From the NCBI RefSeq assembly GCF_003265325.1, contig NZ_QGNX01000002.1, positions 558,001 to 622,000 of the forward strand: a stretch of DNA of 64,000 nucleotides, given 5' to 3'. The notes beneath the pieces are model-generated. The model was not told where the DNA came from, did not search any database, and worked only from the letters and a program-made list of their open reading frames with translations. Positions 48,591 to 56,687 of this stretch are shown here, piece after piece; position 1 is the stretch's first letter, and every line of letters starts with the position of its first letter. Both the position numbers and the translations under genes were made by a program. The stretch is from Oceanibium sediminis. GTDB taxonomy: Bacteria > Pseudomonadota > Alphaproteobacteria > Rhodobacterales > Rhodobacteraceae.

Positions 48591-48614
48591 AAAGTATCAT
48601 TTTTCGATACCTTT
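48591..48614. promoter_or_regulatory. inverted repeat operator before abiEi
   Basis: AAAGTATC (48591-48598), 7-nt A/T spacer, GATACCTTT (48606-48614). It is immediately upstream of the abiEi start, the position where AbiEi antitoxins bind to repress their own operon. Confidence 0.55.
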
Positions 48615-48983
48615 CGCAATCAAATCCGGATTATTTGCGGTCTGGCGCGTTCTGCGCGGCAGAACCGGGCTGTCGTGAACCGAGCCTGCGCCGCTGGCTT
48701 GTCTCGGCCATTCGGCTTCCATCCCTTGCGCAGCTTTGGCCATCCCTGACGGGCTGACGCTTTTTTCCTATTTGGGGCCTGCGGGCCCCGTCCTCCGTCA
48801 AGACCAAGCCCTCCGTATGTGCTGCGGGCGCAGCCAGCGGTCTCCCCGTCCTTCCGCGCCTGCGGCTTGTGCAGGACGGGTGATCCCCCTCCGCTGTCTG
48901 CGGTCCTGACGGTCTCCCCCCGCTCATTGGCGCGGGCCTAGTCCGGTTGCATGTGCAACCGGCTTTAAGAGGAGAAAGGGCCA
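48615..48983. other. non-coding leader upstream of ardC
   Basis: No gene on either strand. Strongly biased toward short GC-rich stems (for example GGGGCCTGCGGGCCCC around 48776). It ends in a perfect hairpin, CCGGTTGCA-TG-TGCAACCGG (48943-48962), 11 bp before the AGAGGAGAAAGG Shine-Dalgarno of ardC. Possibly a leading-region single-strand promoter or control region; inferred. Confidence 0.4.
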
Positions 48984-49895
48984 ATGAAACAGGACATTTA
49001 CCAGAAAGTTACCGACAAGATCATTGCCGATCTGGAGCAAGGCGAACTGACATGGCACAAGCCATGGTCAGCCGGAAACATGGACGGGCGGATCATCAAG
49101 CCGCTGCGCCATAACGGCATGGCCTACAGCGGGATCAACGTGCTGATGCTGTGGGGCGCGGCGTTGGAAGGCGGCTATCTCTCGCCGTTCTGGATGACCT
49201 ACCGCCAAGCCAAGGATTACGGCGCACACGTCCGAAAGGGCGAGCGCGGCAACCTTGTTGTCTATGCAAACACCATCACCAAGACTGAAGAGCAAGACGA
49301 CGGGAGCGAGGAAGAGCGCAAAATCCCGTTCATGAAGGGCTATAGCGTGTTCAATGTCGAGCAGATCGAAGGGCTGCCCGAACATTTCTACAGCAAGCCC
49401 GAGCCCGTCATCGACCCCGCGCTGCGGATCGACCATGCGGAGGAATTCTTCGCCGCCACGGGCGCAGATATCCGCAGCGGCGGGAACAGGGCTTATTACA
49501 GCGGCGGCAGCGATCATGTGCAAATGCCGCACTTCGAGAGTTTCCGCAGCCCCGAAGCCTACTATGCGACCTTGGCGCACGAACTGACCCACTGGACGAA
49601 GCACAAGAGCCGCCTTGACCGTGAATTCGGGCGCAAGCGGTGGGGCGATGAAGGCTATGCCCGCGAAGAGCTGGTCGCCGAGCTGGGCGCGGCGTTCCTT
49701 TGCGCCGATCTAACCCTGACGCCGGAGCCTGGCACCGATCATGCCGCCTATATCCAGAGCTGGCTTAAGGTGCTGCGCGACGACAAGCGCACGATATTCA
49801 GCGCCGCCGCCCACGCGCAGCGGGCAGCAGATTACCTGCACGGCTTGCAGCCCGTGGCCGAGGCACCCCAACAGCAGGAAGGAGTCGCCGCGTAA
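48984..49895 (+). CDS. ardC: ArdC-type antirestriction protein with zincin domain
   Basis: A 303-residue protein. N-terminal ssDNA-binding domain (DIYQKVTDKIIADLEQGELTW in two parts, RHNGMAYSGINVLML) and a C-terminal zincin-like metallopeptidase with LAHELTHWTKH (HExxH-like HELTH, His199) and a downstream Glu in EELVAELGAAFL. ArdC proteins protect incoming single-stranded DNA from restriction. Its long structured leader and orientation opposite to most of the element support expression at transfer. A weak hairpin (CGGCTGACC/GGCCAGCCG) follows the stop. Confidence 0.92.
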   Translation: MKQDIYQKVTDKIIADLEQGELTWHKPWSAGNMDGRIIKPLRHNGMAYSGINVLMLWGAALEGGYLSPFWMTYRQAKDYGAHVRKGERGNLVVYANTITKTEEQDDGSEEERKIPFMKGYSVFNVEQIEGLPEHFYSKPEPVIDPALRIDHAEEFFAATGADIRSGGNRAYYSGGSDHVQMPHFESFRSPEAYYATLAHELTHWTKHKSRLDREFGRKRWGDEGYAREELVAELGAAFLCADLTLTPEPGTDHAAYIQSWLKVLRDDKRTIFSAAAHAQRAADYLHGLQPVAEAPQQQEGVAA

Positions 49896-50004
49896 GCGGC
49901 GGCTTCAGCCTCAAAATTTTCGGCTGACCTCTCGGCCAGCCGCATCTATACCAAAACAATTGTGATCTCTGTTATTCGTACCGTGCCTGTAGAGGCTGAA
50001 ATAA

Positions 50005-50700
50005 TCACGCTCTTGCTGGGGGTTCACTCTCTGGGAAAAGATCACAAGGCAATCCAGCTCCCCTGCAAATAGCCACCCAACTTCCGGCCAGATCAGCGTT
50101 GCTCATGCCTAGCCCAAACAGCAAGCGCATGTAAGCCCACCATCCGTATCGAACTCCGGTATATACGGCTTCGAAACTGACCTTGTTGATCTTTTCAAGG
50201 TTCTGGTCGGCCCTCCGGTCGTCATATAAATGAACTACAGGATTTCGAATTTCTCGATAAAGAACGTCTGCATACTTTTCGAATTCATCAGCGGTCTGGT
50301 TGACGTGCACAAGGGCCGCTAGCCAACGTGGCGAAAAATACCGCTCTCCCATTATCGCCAAGTGCAAATCAGGATCAGTGTCTGCGGCAAGTTTTAACTT
50401 TGCTTCCATACTTGACTGAAAAAGCATTGCGGCAGGAAAGAGCTTTCGGCGAAGCTCCTCCTCGGTCATTTTAACCCGTGATATGTTGGCACCTGCATTG
50501 GCAAAGGTTTCCTCTGAGCTTTCTTGCTCAAGGTGCGCGACTAGATCACATCGTTGCTTTTCCACACAATGAGATTCGGCAAGCATTTTTAGCGCGGACG
50601 TTCCCAGTATTCGCGCGACTCCAAATGCCTCAATTTCTGAATAATATCTCTCTGTCATACAGCAACCCCGTGTCTGGAAATTCGGAAAATAACGTATCAT
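50005..50700 (-). CDS. orphan HEPN-motif protein
   Basis: A 231-residue helical protein of unknown family. VLYREIRNPVVHLYD contains R152-N-P-V-V-H157, an RX4H motif as in HEPN RNases. Two starts are possible: ATG 50700, or ATG 50658 (MTERYYSEIEAFG), which gives a more compact protein. It is lower in GC than the relaxase genes. It stands alone between ardC and the mob genes and may be a defence or toxin gene; there is no adjacent nucleotidyltransferase (MNT) antitoxin. Confidence 0.55.
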   Translation of the reverse strand: MIRYFPNFQTRGCCMTERYYSEIEAFGVARILGTSALKMLAESHCVEKQRCDLVAHLEQESSEETFANAGANISRVKMTEEELRRKLFPAAMLFQSSMEAKLKLAADTDPDLHLAIMGERYFSPRWLAALVHVNQTADEFEKYADVLYREIRNPVVHLYDDRRADQNLEKINKVSFEAVYTGVRYGWWAYMRLLFGLGMSNADLAGSWVAICRGAGLPCDLFPESEPPARA

Positions 50701-50815
50701 TTCTTCAAGTTACGCGAAACCGGCCTTGATGCTGTGCATCGTTCAGATGTGTAAAAAGAGTTTTAGAACTTCGAAGTTAGCTCGGGCGCATCTTTCGTTG
50801 CGCCCGACATAATTT

Positions 50816-51019
50816 TCAGCGGCTATGGGTAGGTTGAACCGCAAGTCTGGCATGATAGCCCATGGCGCGTTCGATGTTTTCGAGGCTCGCCAGAATGTTG
50901 CGGCGATCCGGCGTATCGGGTTCGGTTGCGATCAGCAGCATCGAAAAGAGCTGATGCAGTTCGCCGAGTTCCTGAACCATCAGGCCGCGCAGTTCATGCA
51001 TGGTGAGAAGCGTGATCAT
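50816..51019 (-). CDS. small helical protein near mob genes
   Basis: A 67-residue protein starting MITLLTMHELRGLMVQELGEL, with DTPDRRNILASLENIERAMGYH. AGGAGG lies 6 nt before ATG 51019, a strong reason to accept it. Probably an accessory of the mobilisation region; no family recognised. Confidence 0.65.
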   Translation of the reverse strand: MITLLTMHELRGLMVQELGELHQLFSMLLIATEPDTPDRRNILASLENIERAMGYHARLAVQPTHSR

Positions 51020-51283
51020 GTGATCCTCCTTTTCCGTTTGCGACCCGACCAATTCGGGCCTTCTCGGGATCAGGAGGCGCAGGACGCGGCTGCTATCGGA
51101 CACCTTCGGGCGCAAGGCAGTGAAGCAGGCACACCGCCTTGGCCGCATGCGCAGCCCTTTCTGCCATTCATGATTTTCGGAAGCACCGATGGGCGGGTGC
51201 AGGAGGAAGAGGATCGCGTGATAAAATTTAATCAGCATTGGCGAACTGCGCGCGCGACGGATCAAACCGCGCACGCAGCACCA

Positions 51284-51568
51284 TCAATGCAACTGCTTCG
51301 GCGTGGTGGAGTAGATGCGGTCGAAGGCCGGATCATCGACGACAACGAACACGATGTCATAAAGGTCCGAAACGTTGTGCTCTTCCATCAGAAAGCGCCA
51401 GACCTGATGCCATAGTATTCTCGCGTCCTGTGTTTGCCGGACGTCCCAACGATATTCGGCCACGCCTATCGGTGACGGATATCCGGTACGCTCACACGCG
51501 GCTTCGAGCCGCCGCGCCGCATCATAGACGCGGCGCGGGACATAGGTGATCCAGTCGGGGTTGCTCAT
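51284..51568 (-). CDS. hypothetical protein downstream of mobA
   Basis: A 94-residue protein starting MSNPDWITYVPRRVYDAARRL, with AEYRWDVRQTQDARILWHQVW and YDIVFVVVDDPAFDRIY. AGGAGG precedes ATG 51568. It lies 16 bp after the mobA stop in the same direction, so is likely co-transcribed with mobC-mobA. Unknown role. Confidence 0.65.
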   Translation of the reverse strand: MSNPDWITYVPRRVYDAARRLEAACERTGYPSPIGVAEYRWDVRQTQDARILWHQVWRFLMEEHNVSDLYDIVFVVVDDPAFDRIYSTTPKQLH

Positions 51569-51584
51569 CAGGAGCCTCCTTTCT

Positions 51585-52898
51585 CTATCGTTCAAATCCG
51601 CGATCCTGCTCACGGTCGCGGCGGTGCTGCCGCTTGCGGGTTTCGCGTTCTGTGTCGGAGTTGCGCCGCTCGTTCTGTCGCTCCGGCGAAGCCATGTCCT
51701 GATAGCGGGCGATATCCTCCCGCAGCAGGAGCAGATCGGCTTGCTGCCGCTCGCGCTGTTCCCGAATCCGTTCTTGCAGCGCGCGGCGCTGGTCGAGCTG
51801 GCTGGCGATCAGGCCATCGCGTTCGGCGCGGTCACGCTTGAGCGCATCCCACGCTTCGCGCTCGTTTCGTTGCTTGATCTTGCTGTATTTGCCGGTCAGG
51901 CGGTGCCAGATACCGGCGAACCCGTGCGGTAGCCTTGCGGCCCGCGCCTTGGTTTCGGCGATCCAGCGCTTTTCTTGTCCGGTTTTGAGCGCCTGCCGTT
52001 CCTGCCGGTGGCGCGCGGCAAGTTCGGCGCGCTCGGCGTCCAGCGCCTTACGGCCCGATCCGGCTTCGCGCTCCGCTTGCCGGATGAAACCCTCGATCCG
52101 CTCGGACATGCAGGCGGCGATATAGGTGCGGACTTTGTCAACCGAGGGATAGGCTTCGGGATCGCCGAGGCGTGCGGTAATCTCTTTGGTCTTCACGCCC
52201 GCTTGCCGCGCGACCGCATAGACTTCACCGCGATAATCGACGGCGACAAAACCGCGCCGGTCTCCACGCGCGAGCATGAAGCCGCGTTCCTTGAGCGCTT
52301 GGGCGAGGGCTGTGCCAGTATCCGAGCGGTTCCAGCATTCCTGAAACAGCGCTTTGAGCTGCTTCGGATCGAGGCCGACGCGCCGCGCTTGCTTCCATTC
52401 CTCGCGCGTGTAACCGAGCGGATCGCGCTCCCGCCAATCGCGCAGCCCCTTCGGCATTTCCCAGCCATGCGACTGGAACAGTTCGCGTGAGACGTCCCGC
52501 AAGCGCATCTTGTAATGCGGCAGATTAATCGCCCGCATGTGTTCGGCATCGATGCGCGACCAGACGACATGGGCGTGCCGCCGTCCGTCTTTCTCGTGAA
52601 ACACAATCGCGCGCGGCTGGCCTTCGAGGCCGAGCTTGCGCTCGACCTCATCGGTAGCCTTCTCGAAGTCTTCGACGGTGACGGTCTCACCGCCAGGTGG
52701 GTTGAGGCTGGCCGAAAACAGATAGTTCTCGCAGCGTGTCCCTTTGGCGATGGCATCGACCTCGCGCAAGGCGGACAGCAGATCATCACCAACGAAGCCG
52801 CGAACCTCGTGCAGCTCGACATGATCGTTGTCCCGCATCGAGAGCAGATATCGGGCGAGTTGCGCGCCACCGCCGCGCTCTTTCGCCTTGAGGATCAT
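51585..52898 (-). CDS. mobA: MobA/VirD2-type relaxase
   Basis: A 437-residue relaxase that nicks oriT and leads DNA into the recipient. The N-terminal domain has AQLARYLLS (candidate catalytic Tyr18) and the metal-binding histidine motif IVFHEKDGRRHAHVVWSR (His101, His108, His110). The C-terminal third is a long charged coiled coil rich in Arg, Glu and Gln, ending RRDREQDRGFER. ATG at 52898 overlaps the mobC stop (ATGA). Confidence 0.92.
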   Translation of the reverse strand: MILKAKERGGGAQLARYLLSMRDNDHVELHEVRGFVGDDLLSALREVDAIAKGTRCENYLFSASLNPPGGETVTVEDFEKATDEVERKLGLEGQPRAIVFHEKDGRRHAHVVWSRIDAEHMRAINLPHYKMRLRDVSRELFQSHGWEMPKGLRDWRERDPLGYTREEWKQARRVGLDPKQLKALFQECWNRSDTGTALAQALKERGFMLARGDRRGFVAVDYRGEVYAVARQAGVKTKEITARLGDPEAYPSVDKVRTYIAACMSERIEGFIRQAEREAGSGRKALDAERAELAARHRQERQALKTGQEKRWIAETKARAARLPHGFAGIWHRLTGKYSKIKQRNEREAWDALKRDRAERDGLIASQLDQRRALQERIREQRERQQADLLLLREDIARYQDMASPERQNERRNSDTERETRKRQHRRDREQDRGFER

Positions 52899-53383
52899 GG
52901 CTTCAAATCCCATCCGGCTTTGGAGCCTGATCCAGTCTCGTGCAGGCCGAGCGCGATCAGCAGATCGCTCCGCATGGCCTGCACGTCCTTACAGGCTTGC
53001 CGCAGATCGGCTTCTGTCTCTGGCGTGACGGGCAGCGAGCCCGTGTTCACCGCCTTGGCGAGCTGGTTTAGGTTGTTGGAAAGCCGTGACTGGCCAAGCG
53101 CAGCCAGCACGCGCCCAAGGGCGGCATAGTCCTTTACCGGAAAATGCCCGCGCGTCTGACGCGGCGCAGCATCATCGCCGAACAGCCGGTCGCGGATATA
53201 CGCCCCGAGCGCCATGCCGGAGGCATCCTGCTCAAGACGCGCCCGCTCGTCGAAGCTGAGCCGCAGGGAGAAGGGCTTGGGTTTCTGGCTACTTAGCCTA
53301 GCCGGAGCCGGTTTTTCTGGCTCTGGCGTGTCAGGAAGCTGCCAGTCCGCTAAGCCATTGAAATCATATTTGAGTTTCGTCAT
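52895..53383 (-). CDS. mobC: MobC-type relaxosome protein
   Basis: A 162-residue DNA-binding accessory of the relaxase. The middle has a ribbon-helix-helix-like part (FSLRLSFDERARLEQDASG, MALGAYIRDRLFG) and the MobC signature ALGQSRLSNNLNQLAKAVNTGSL in two stretches. ATG at 53383 (MTKLKYDF) is preferred; a further in-frame ATG at 53404 is possible. Coupled to mobA by a 4-bp overlap. Confidence 0.88.
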   Translation of the reverse strand: MTKLKYDFNGLADWQLPDTPEPEKPAPARLSSQKPKPFSLRLSFDERARLEQDASGMALGAYIRDRLFGDDAAPRQTRGHFPVKDYAALGRVLAALGQSRLSNNLNQLAKAVNTGSLPVTPETEADLRQACKDVQAMRSDLLIALGLHETGSGSKAGWDLKP

Positions 53384-53486
53384 CGTCACGCTCCAGACCT
53401 TCAAGGTCTAAATGCGCGAGATGGCGTTCCCATTCCTCAAGAACCTGGAAGAGAAGGTTCGATTCTTCTCCCGTCAGGTCCACCAA
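53364..53486 (-). CDS. possible 40-residue protein overlapping mobC
   Basis: A short acidic frame with TTG (53486) or GTG (53483) start: VDLTGEESNLLFQVLEEW, then ERHLAHLDLEGLERDDDETQI. It ends inside the mobC start, as coupled small genes do. The amino-acid pattern (amphipathic, Leu/Glu heptads) looks protein-like, but there is no Shine-Dalgarno worth the name. Confidence 0.3.
   Translation of the reverse strand: MVDLTGEESNLLFQVLEEWERHLAHLDLEGLERDDDETQI
53451..53470. other. hairpin near mobC, oriT candidate
   Basis: GAGAAG-GTTCGATT-CTTCTC, a perfect 6-bp stem just upstream of mobC. Relaxase recognition sites in this type of element are usually close to mobC and include such a repeat. Position is the only support. 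Confidence 0.2.
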
Positions 53487-53906
53487 AACCTCAATTGAAA
53501 AGCATCAGATAGTTCTGCCTTTCTAGTCAGAGGATTTGCCTCTGCCGCGCAGCCCGGTGCTTTTTTCCCTGCGAGAATCCATGCTGCCACGATCCACGCC
53601 CAAGGCGTGTTGATCGCTTCGCAGACTCCACACGTCCCTAATCCGGCAACAACTTCGGCCCCCCCCCCGCGCCCTCGGGGTGCTGGTTCGGGGCCAGCCT
53701 GCCTGAAACAGAACCGCCATGAACATCCCCCAGACCGAGACCTTCGGACCCTCACCAACGGGCCCAGCGCTCCGCGGACCCGCCGTCGATCTGGCGCTGT
53801 TCCCGACACAAGCATCGAAAACGACGCCGTAGAGGACTGCCAATACAGGGTAGCCAATCGCCCGGGTGACGATTTGCTGCAAGGTCAGGTCGTTTAGGAA
53901 AGTCAT
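53474..53906 (-). pseudogene. degraded membrane-protein gene (possibly site-2-protease-like) at the element edge
   Basis: The first frame from ATG 53906 reads MTFLNDLTLQQIVTRAIGYP and later VSVWGMFMAVLFQAGW, a membrane-protein pattern I associate with rhomboid/site-2-protease-like genes of Rhodobacteraceae. Between and after these parts the sequence is poor. At a run of ten C (53659-53668) the frame must shift by one base to continue into AEVVAGLGTC and AWIVAAWILAGKK. No HExxH motif is left. The 3' end runs into the mobile element. It is probably a chromosomal remnant beside the insertion. Confidence 0.4.
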
Positions 53907-54110
53907 GGTGGGGCTTTGGCTAGATTACAGGATAGGTCGGCGCGTCAACATGCTGAATATCAAGTCAAATGTCCGTTGTCAGAGATTTTGAACCAACAGC
54001 GGGCCAGAACCCGGGAAGGGCCTGACTCACCTCGCCGGTTTGGGAATCAGCGCTTCGGTGACGCAAGCGCCGGGCGCCGTGACGTCGGGCCGTTTCGATG
54101 CCGTCACGGA

Positions 54111-55244
54111 TTACAGCGCACAGTCCTCGTACCGTCCACCAAGCACCCTGCCCTGCGGCAGCAACCGCTGGGCGTAGGTCAGGGTCTGGCCCGTCACGTC
54201 CTCAAGCTCGATGGGCTCATCAACCAGCCGCATGACGCTGGCGTCCCCGACGCCGCCCGGTGCCAGCCGGCCAAGATCGTCCCGGCGGAGCGCCCGTGCG
54301 GGCGTTTCCGTCGCCGCGCGGATCACCTCAGCCAGAGGCATGTCCAGCGCGAGAAGCTTGTTCATGGTGCGCATCAGGTCCCAGGCGGGGCCATCGACAC
54401 AGAGCACGTGAACGTCAGAGGAAATGGTATCCGGTGGGAACCCGGCCTTCATCGCGGCGCGCGCGGCAGACCATGAAAACGCGCCCATGCCATGGCCGAT
54501 GTCGAACAGGACGCCCCGCTCGCGCGCCTGCCGGAGGCCGTCCCTCAGGCGGCCATCTGCATCGACCGGGGCGTTCGGCGAGGGCCTGAAGCAATGGGTC
54601 AGCACGTCCCCGTGCCGCAACAGGCGGACCACGTCCTGGTAGTCGGGATCGGGCTCGTCGATATGCGCCATGACGGGAAGTCCGGCGCGCTCGGCCACCT
54701 CGATCGCAAGCCGCAGCGGTTCGATCCCGTTCGCGCCGCTGGTATAGCGGCCGACGCGCACTTTCAGCCCGACGATCCGGTCGGGATGGGCCGCCGCGAT
54801 CTCCGCCGCCTCTTTCGCCGCCATCAGGCGCATGTCCTGGCTTTCCCCGACCATGTGAGTCGGAGAAAAAGCGAAGATCCCCGCGAAGGAGATGTGGATG
54901 TAGGCCAGGATACGCACGTCCGCCGGCTCGATCACATGCTTCAGGAACCCCGCGAAGTTCCCAGGCCCAGCGCTGCCCGCGTCCACAAGCGTCGTGGCCG
55001 CACAGCGCCGCGCGTAGCTGTCCGCATCAACGCTGAGCGAGGTTCCGCCCCAGTAGACATGGGTGTGCAGATCGATAAGCCCCGGCGTGACGATGCAGCC
55101 CGCGACGTCCCGCTCGTCAGCGCCGCTCAAGCCCTGGCCGACCGTGGCCAGCCTGCCACCCGCGAAGGCGACATCGGCGATCGTGTCGCACCCCGAGGCC
55201 GGGTCGATGACCCTGCCCCCCTTCAGGACGAGGTCATGGGCCAT
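54111..55244 (-). CDS. amidohydrolase/deacetylase-family metallohydrolase
   Basis: A 377-residue amidohydrolase-superfamily enzyme. It has DLVLKGGRVIDPASG, the metal-binding TPGLIDLHTHVYWGG, GLKVRVGRYTSG (bridging Lys), VMAHIDEPDP and THCFRPSPNA histidines, and FDIGHGMGAFSWSAA, SSDVHVLCVDGP near the C-terminus. It is the subtype called amidohydrolase/deacetylase. Last gene of the ABC importer-dehydrogenase-amidase operon, 12 bp after the amidase stop. Probably hydrolyses an amide or cyclic amide made from the imported substrate. Confidence 0.82.
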   Translation of the reverse strand: MAHDLVLKGGRVIDPASGCDTIADVAFAGGRLATVGQGLSGADERDVAGCIVTPGLIDLHTHVYWGGTSLSVDADSYARRCAATTLVDAGSAGPGNFAGFLKHVIEPADVRILAYIHISFAGIFAFSPTHMVGESQDMRLMAAKEAAEIAAAHPDRIVGLKVRVGRYTSGANGIEPLRLAIEVAERAGLPVMAHIDEPDPDYQDVVRLLRHGDVLTHCFRPSPNAPVDADGRLRDGLRQARERGVLFDIGHGMGAFSWSAARAAMKAGFPPDTISSDVHVLCVDGPAWDLMRTMNKLLALDMPLAEVIRAATETPARALRRDDLGRLAPGGVGDASVMRLVDEPIELEDVTGQTLTYAQRLLPQGRVLGGRYEDCAL

Positions 55245-55256
55245 CGACCCCCCCTG

Positions 55257-56684
55257 TCATGCGGCACCCGGCCGGCGATCAGCCCAGGGCATGGCCTGCT
55301 CAAGCTGGGCAGACAGGGCCAGCAGGCGGCCTTCATCGCCGATCCGCGCCACGATCTGCACGCCAGCGGGCATGTTCCCGGCTTCGCCAAGCGGCAAGGA
55401 AATCGCGGGCTGGCCCGACATGTTGAACGGCGACATGAAGACACTATCGCTCCAGAGTGCGTTGTAGTCGTCAAGGTCGGTCAGGCTCATGTCATAGAAG
55501 CCCTGCGGCCGGGGCGGTTGGGTCAGAACCGGGGTCAGCGTGATGTCGAAGCAACCCAGGTCCTGCACGACGGAGCGCCCGATCTGGCGCACCGCTTCGA
55601 TACGCCCGGCGTGTTCGGTGGCGCGGGTCGCGCGCCCACGCTCGATGATGGCCCAGGTCACTGGCTCCACGTCATCGGGCGTGACGGGGCGGCCGACGAT
55701 GCCTTCCATGAAGTCGTACATCGCCGCGGATTCCACGCAGGTCATGTCGGTGTAGGTCTTCCAGTTCGCCTCGGCATCGTAGTCCATCTCATGCGCCTGC
55801 ACGTCGTGGCCCATGTCCTTCAGGAAGTCGGCGACGCGCTCGACCAGGGCGACGATCTCCGGGTTGATCGGCTTGCCGTCCGGGGAGGTGGTGACGACAC
55901 CGACGCGCAGGGGGCCGGTCGGCTCCGCCATCAGGTCCATGCAGGGGCGGGATGGCGACGCGATCCAATAGGGATCGCCCGGCATGGACCCACCCACGAC
56001 ATCCAGCCAGGCGGCGGTGTCGCGGATCGTACGCGAGTTGCACAGGAAATACGCCCCGCCCGCCCAGTAATCGGCAAAGGGCGACAGGGTGACCCGCCCG
56101 CGGGACGGCTTCAGTCCGACGACCCCGCAGCAGGAGGCGGGAACGCGGATCGAGCCCGCGCCGTCGCTGGCATCGGCAATCGGCACCATGCCGGTCGCGA
56201 CCGCGACCGCGGTCCCCCCGCTGGACCCGCCGGGCGTCAGATCGGGGTTCCAGGGATTGAGCGTTCGCCCGTAAAGCGCGGGCTCTGTGGTGATGCTCCA
56301 GCCATTTTCCGGGGCGTTGGACTTGCCCAGCAGCAACAAGCCCCCGGCGCGCAGCCGGCGGCTGATCTCGCTGTCGGCGGGGGCGACCTGATCCTTCAGG
56401 AAGCGCGAGGCGTTGGTCAGCGGCGCCCCTTCCCAGGACGAGGCCAGCTCTTTCAGAAGGAACGGCACCCCGGCCAGCGGGCCGGAGCCGGGCACGACGT
56501 TCTTCGCGCCTTCCCGCCCCATGTCATAGAGCTTGTGGATCACCGCGTTCAGGCTTGGATTCAATTCCTCGATGGCGCGCACGCCGGCTTCCACCAGGTC
56601 GATGGGGGCAAGGTCGCCCTTCGCGACAAGCCCGGCCAGCCCGACCCCGTCAGAGGTTCGGTAAAGGGTATCAATATCGTTCAT
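55257..56684 (-). CDS. amidase (amidase-signature family)
   Basis: A 475-residue amidase-signature hydrolase. The catalytic Ser-cisSer-Lys triad is marked by GVPFLLKEL (Lys), [16 protein letters not shown] (the Gly/Ser-rich signature) and [23 protein letters not shown] in two parts (the nucleophile region GSIRVP). Full length. Starts 3 bp after the Gfo/Idh gene. The substrate amide is unknown; the neighbouring importer and hydrolase suggest a catabolic role. Confidence 0.92.
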   Translation of the reverse strand: MNDIDTLYRTSDGVGLAGLVAKGDLAPIDLVEAGVRAIEELNPSLNAVIHKLYDMGREGAKNVVPGSGPLAGVPFLLKELASSWEGAPLTNASRFLKDQVAPADSEISRRLRAGGLLLLGKSNAPENGWSITTEPALYGRTLNPWNPDLTPGGSSGGTAVAVATGMVPIADASDGAGSIRVPASCCGVVGLKPSRGRVTLSPFADYWAGGAYFLCNSRTIRDTAAWLDVVGGSMPGDPYWIASPSRPCMDLMAEPTGPLRVGVVTTSPDGKPINPEIVALVERVADFLKDMGHDVQAHEMDYDAEANWKTYTDMTCVESAAMYDFMEGIVGRPVTPDDVEPVTWAIIERGRATRATEHAGRIEAVRQIGRSVVQDLGCFDITLTPVLTQPPRPQGFYDMSLTDLDDYNALWSDSVFMSPFNMSGQPAISLPLGEAGNMPAGVQIVARIGDEGRLLALSAQLEQAMPWADRRPGAA

Positions 56685-56687
56685 GGG

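Noticed and set aside
48615-48983. Minus-strand frame of 117 codons upstream of ardC
   Set aside because: Arg/Pro/Ser-rich translation without start signal, spanning strong stems; judged non-coding.
53451-53470. tRNA-like T-arm (GGTTCGATT between GAGAAG/CTTCTC) followed by CCACCA
   Set aside because: The loop is 8 nt, no other tRNA arms can be folded, and it lies in a plausible small coding frame; not a tRNA or displaced tRNA end.
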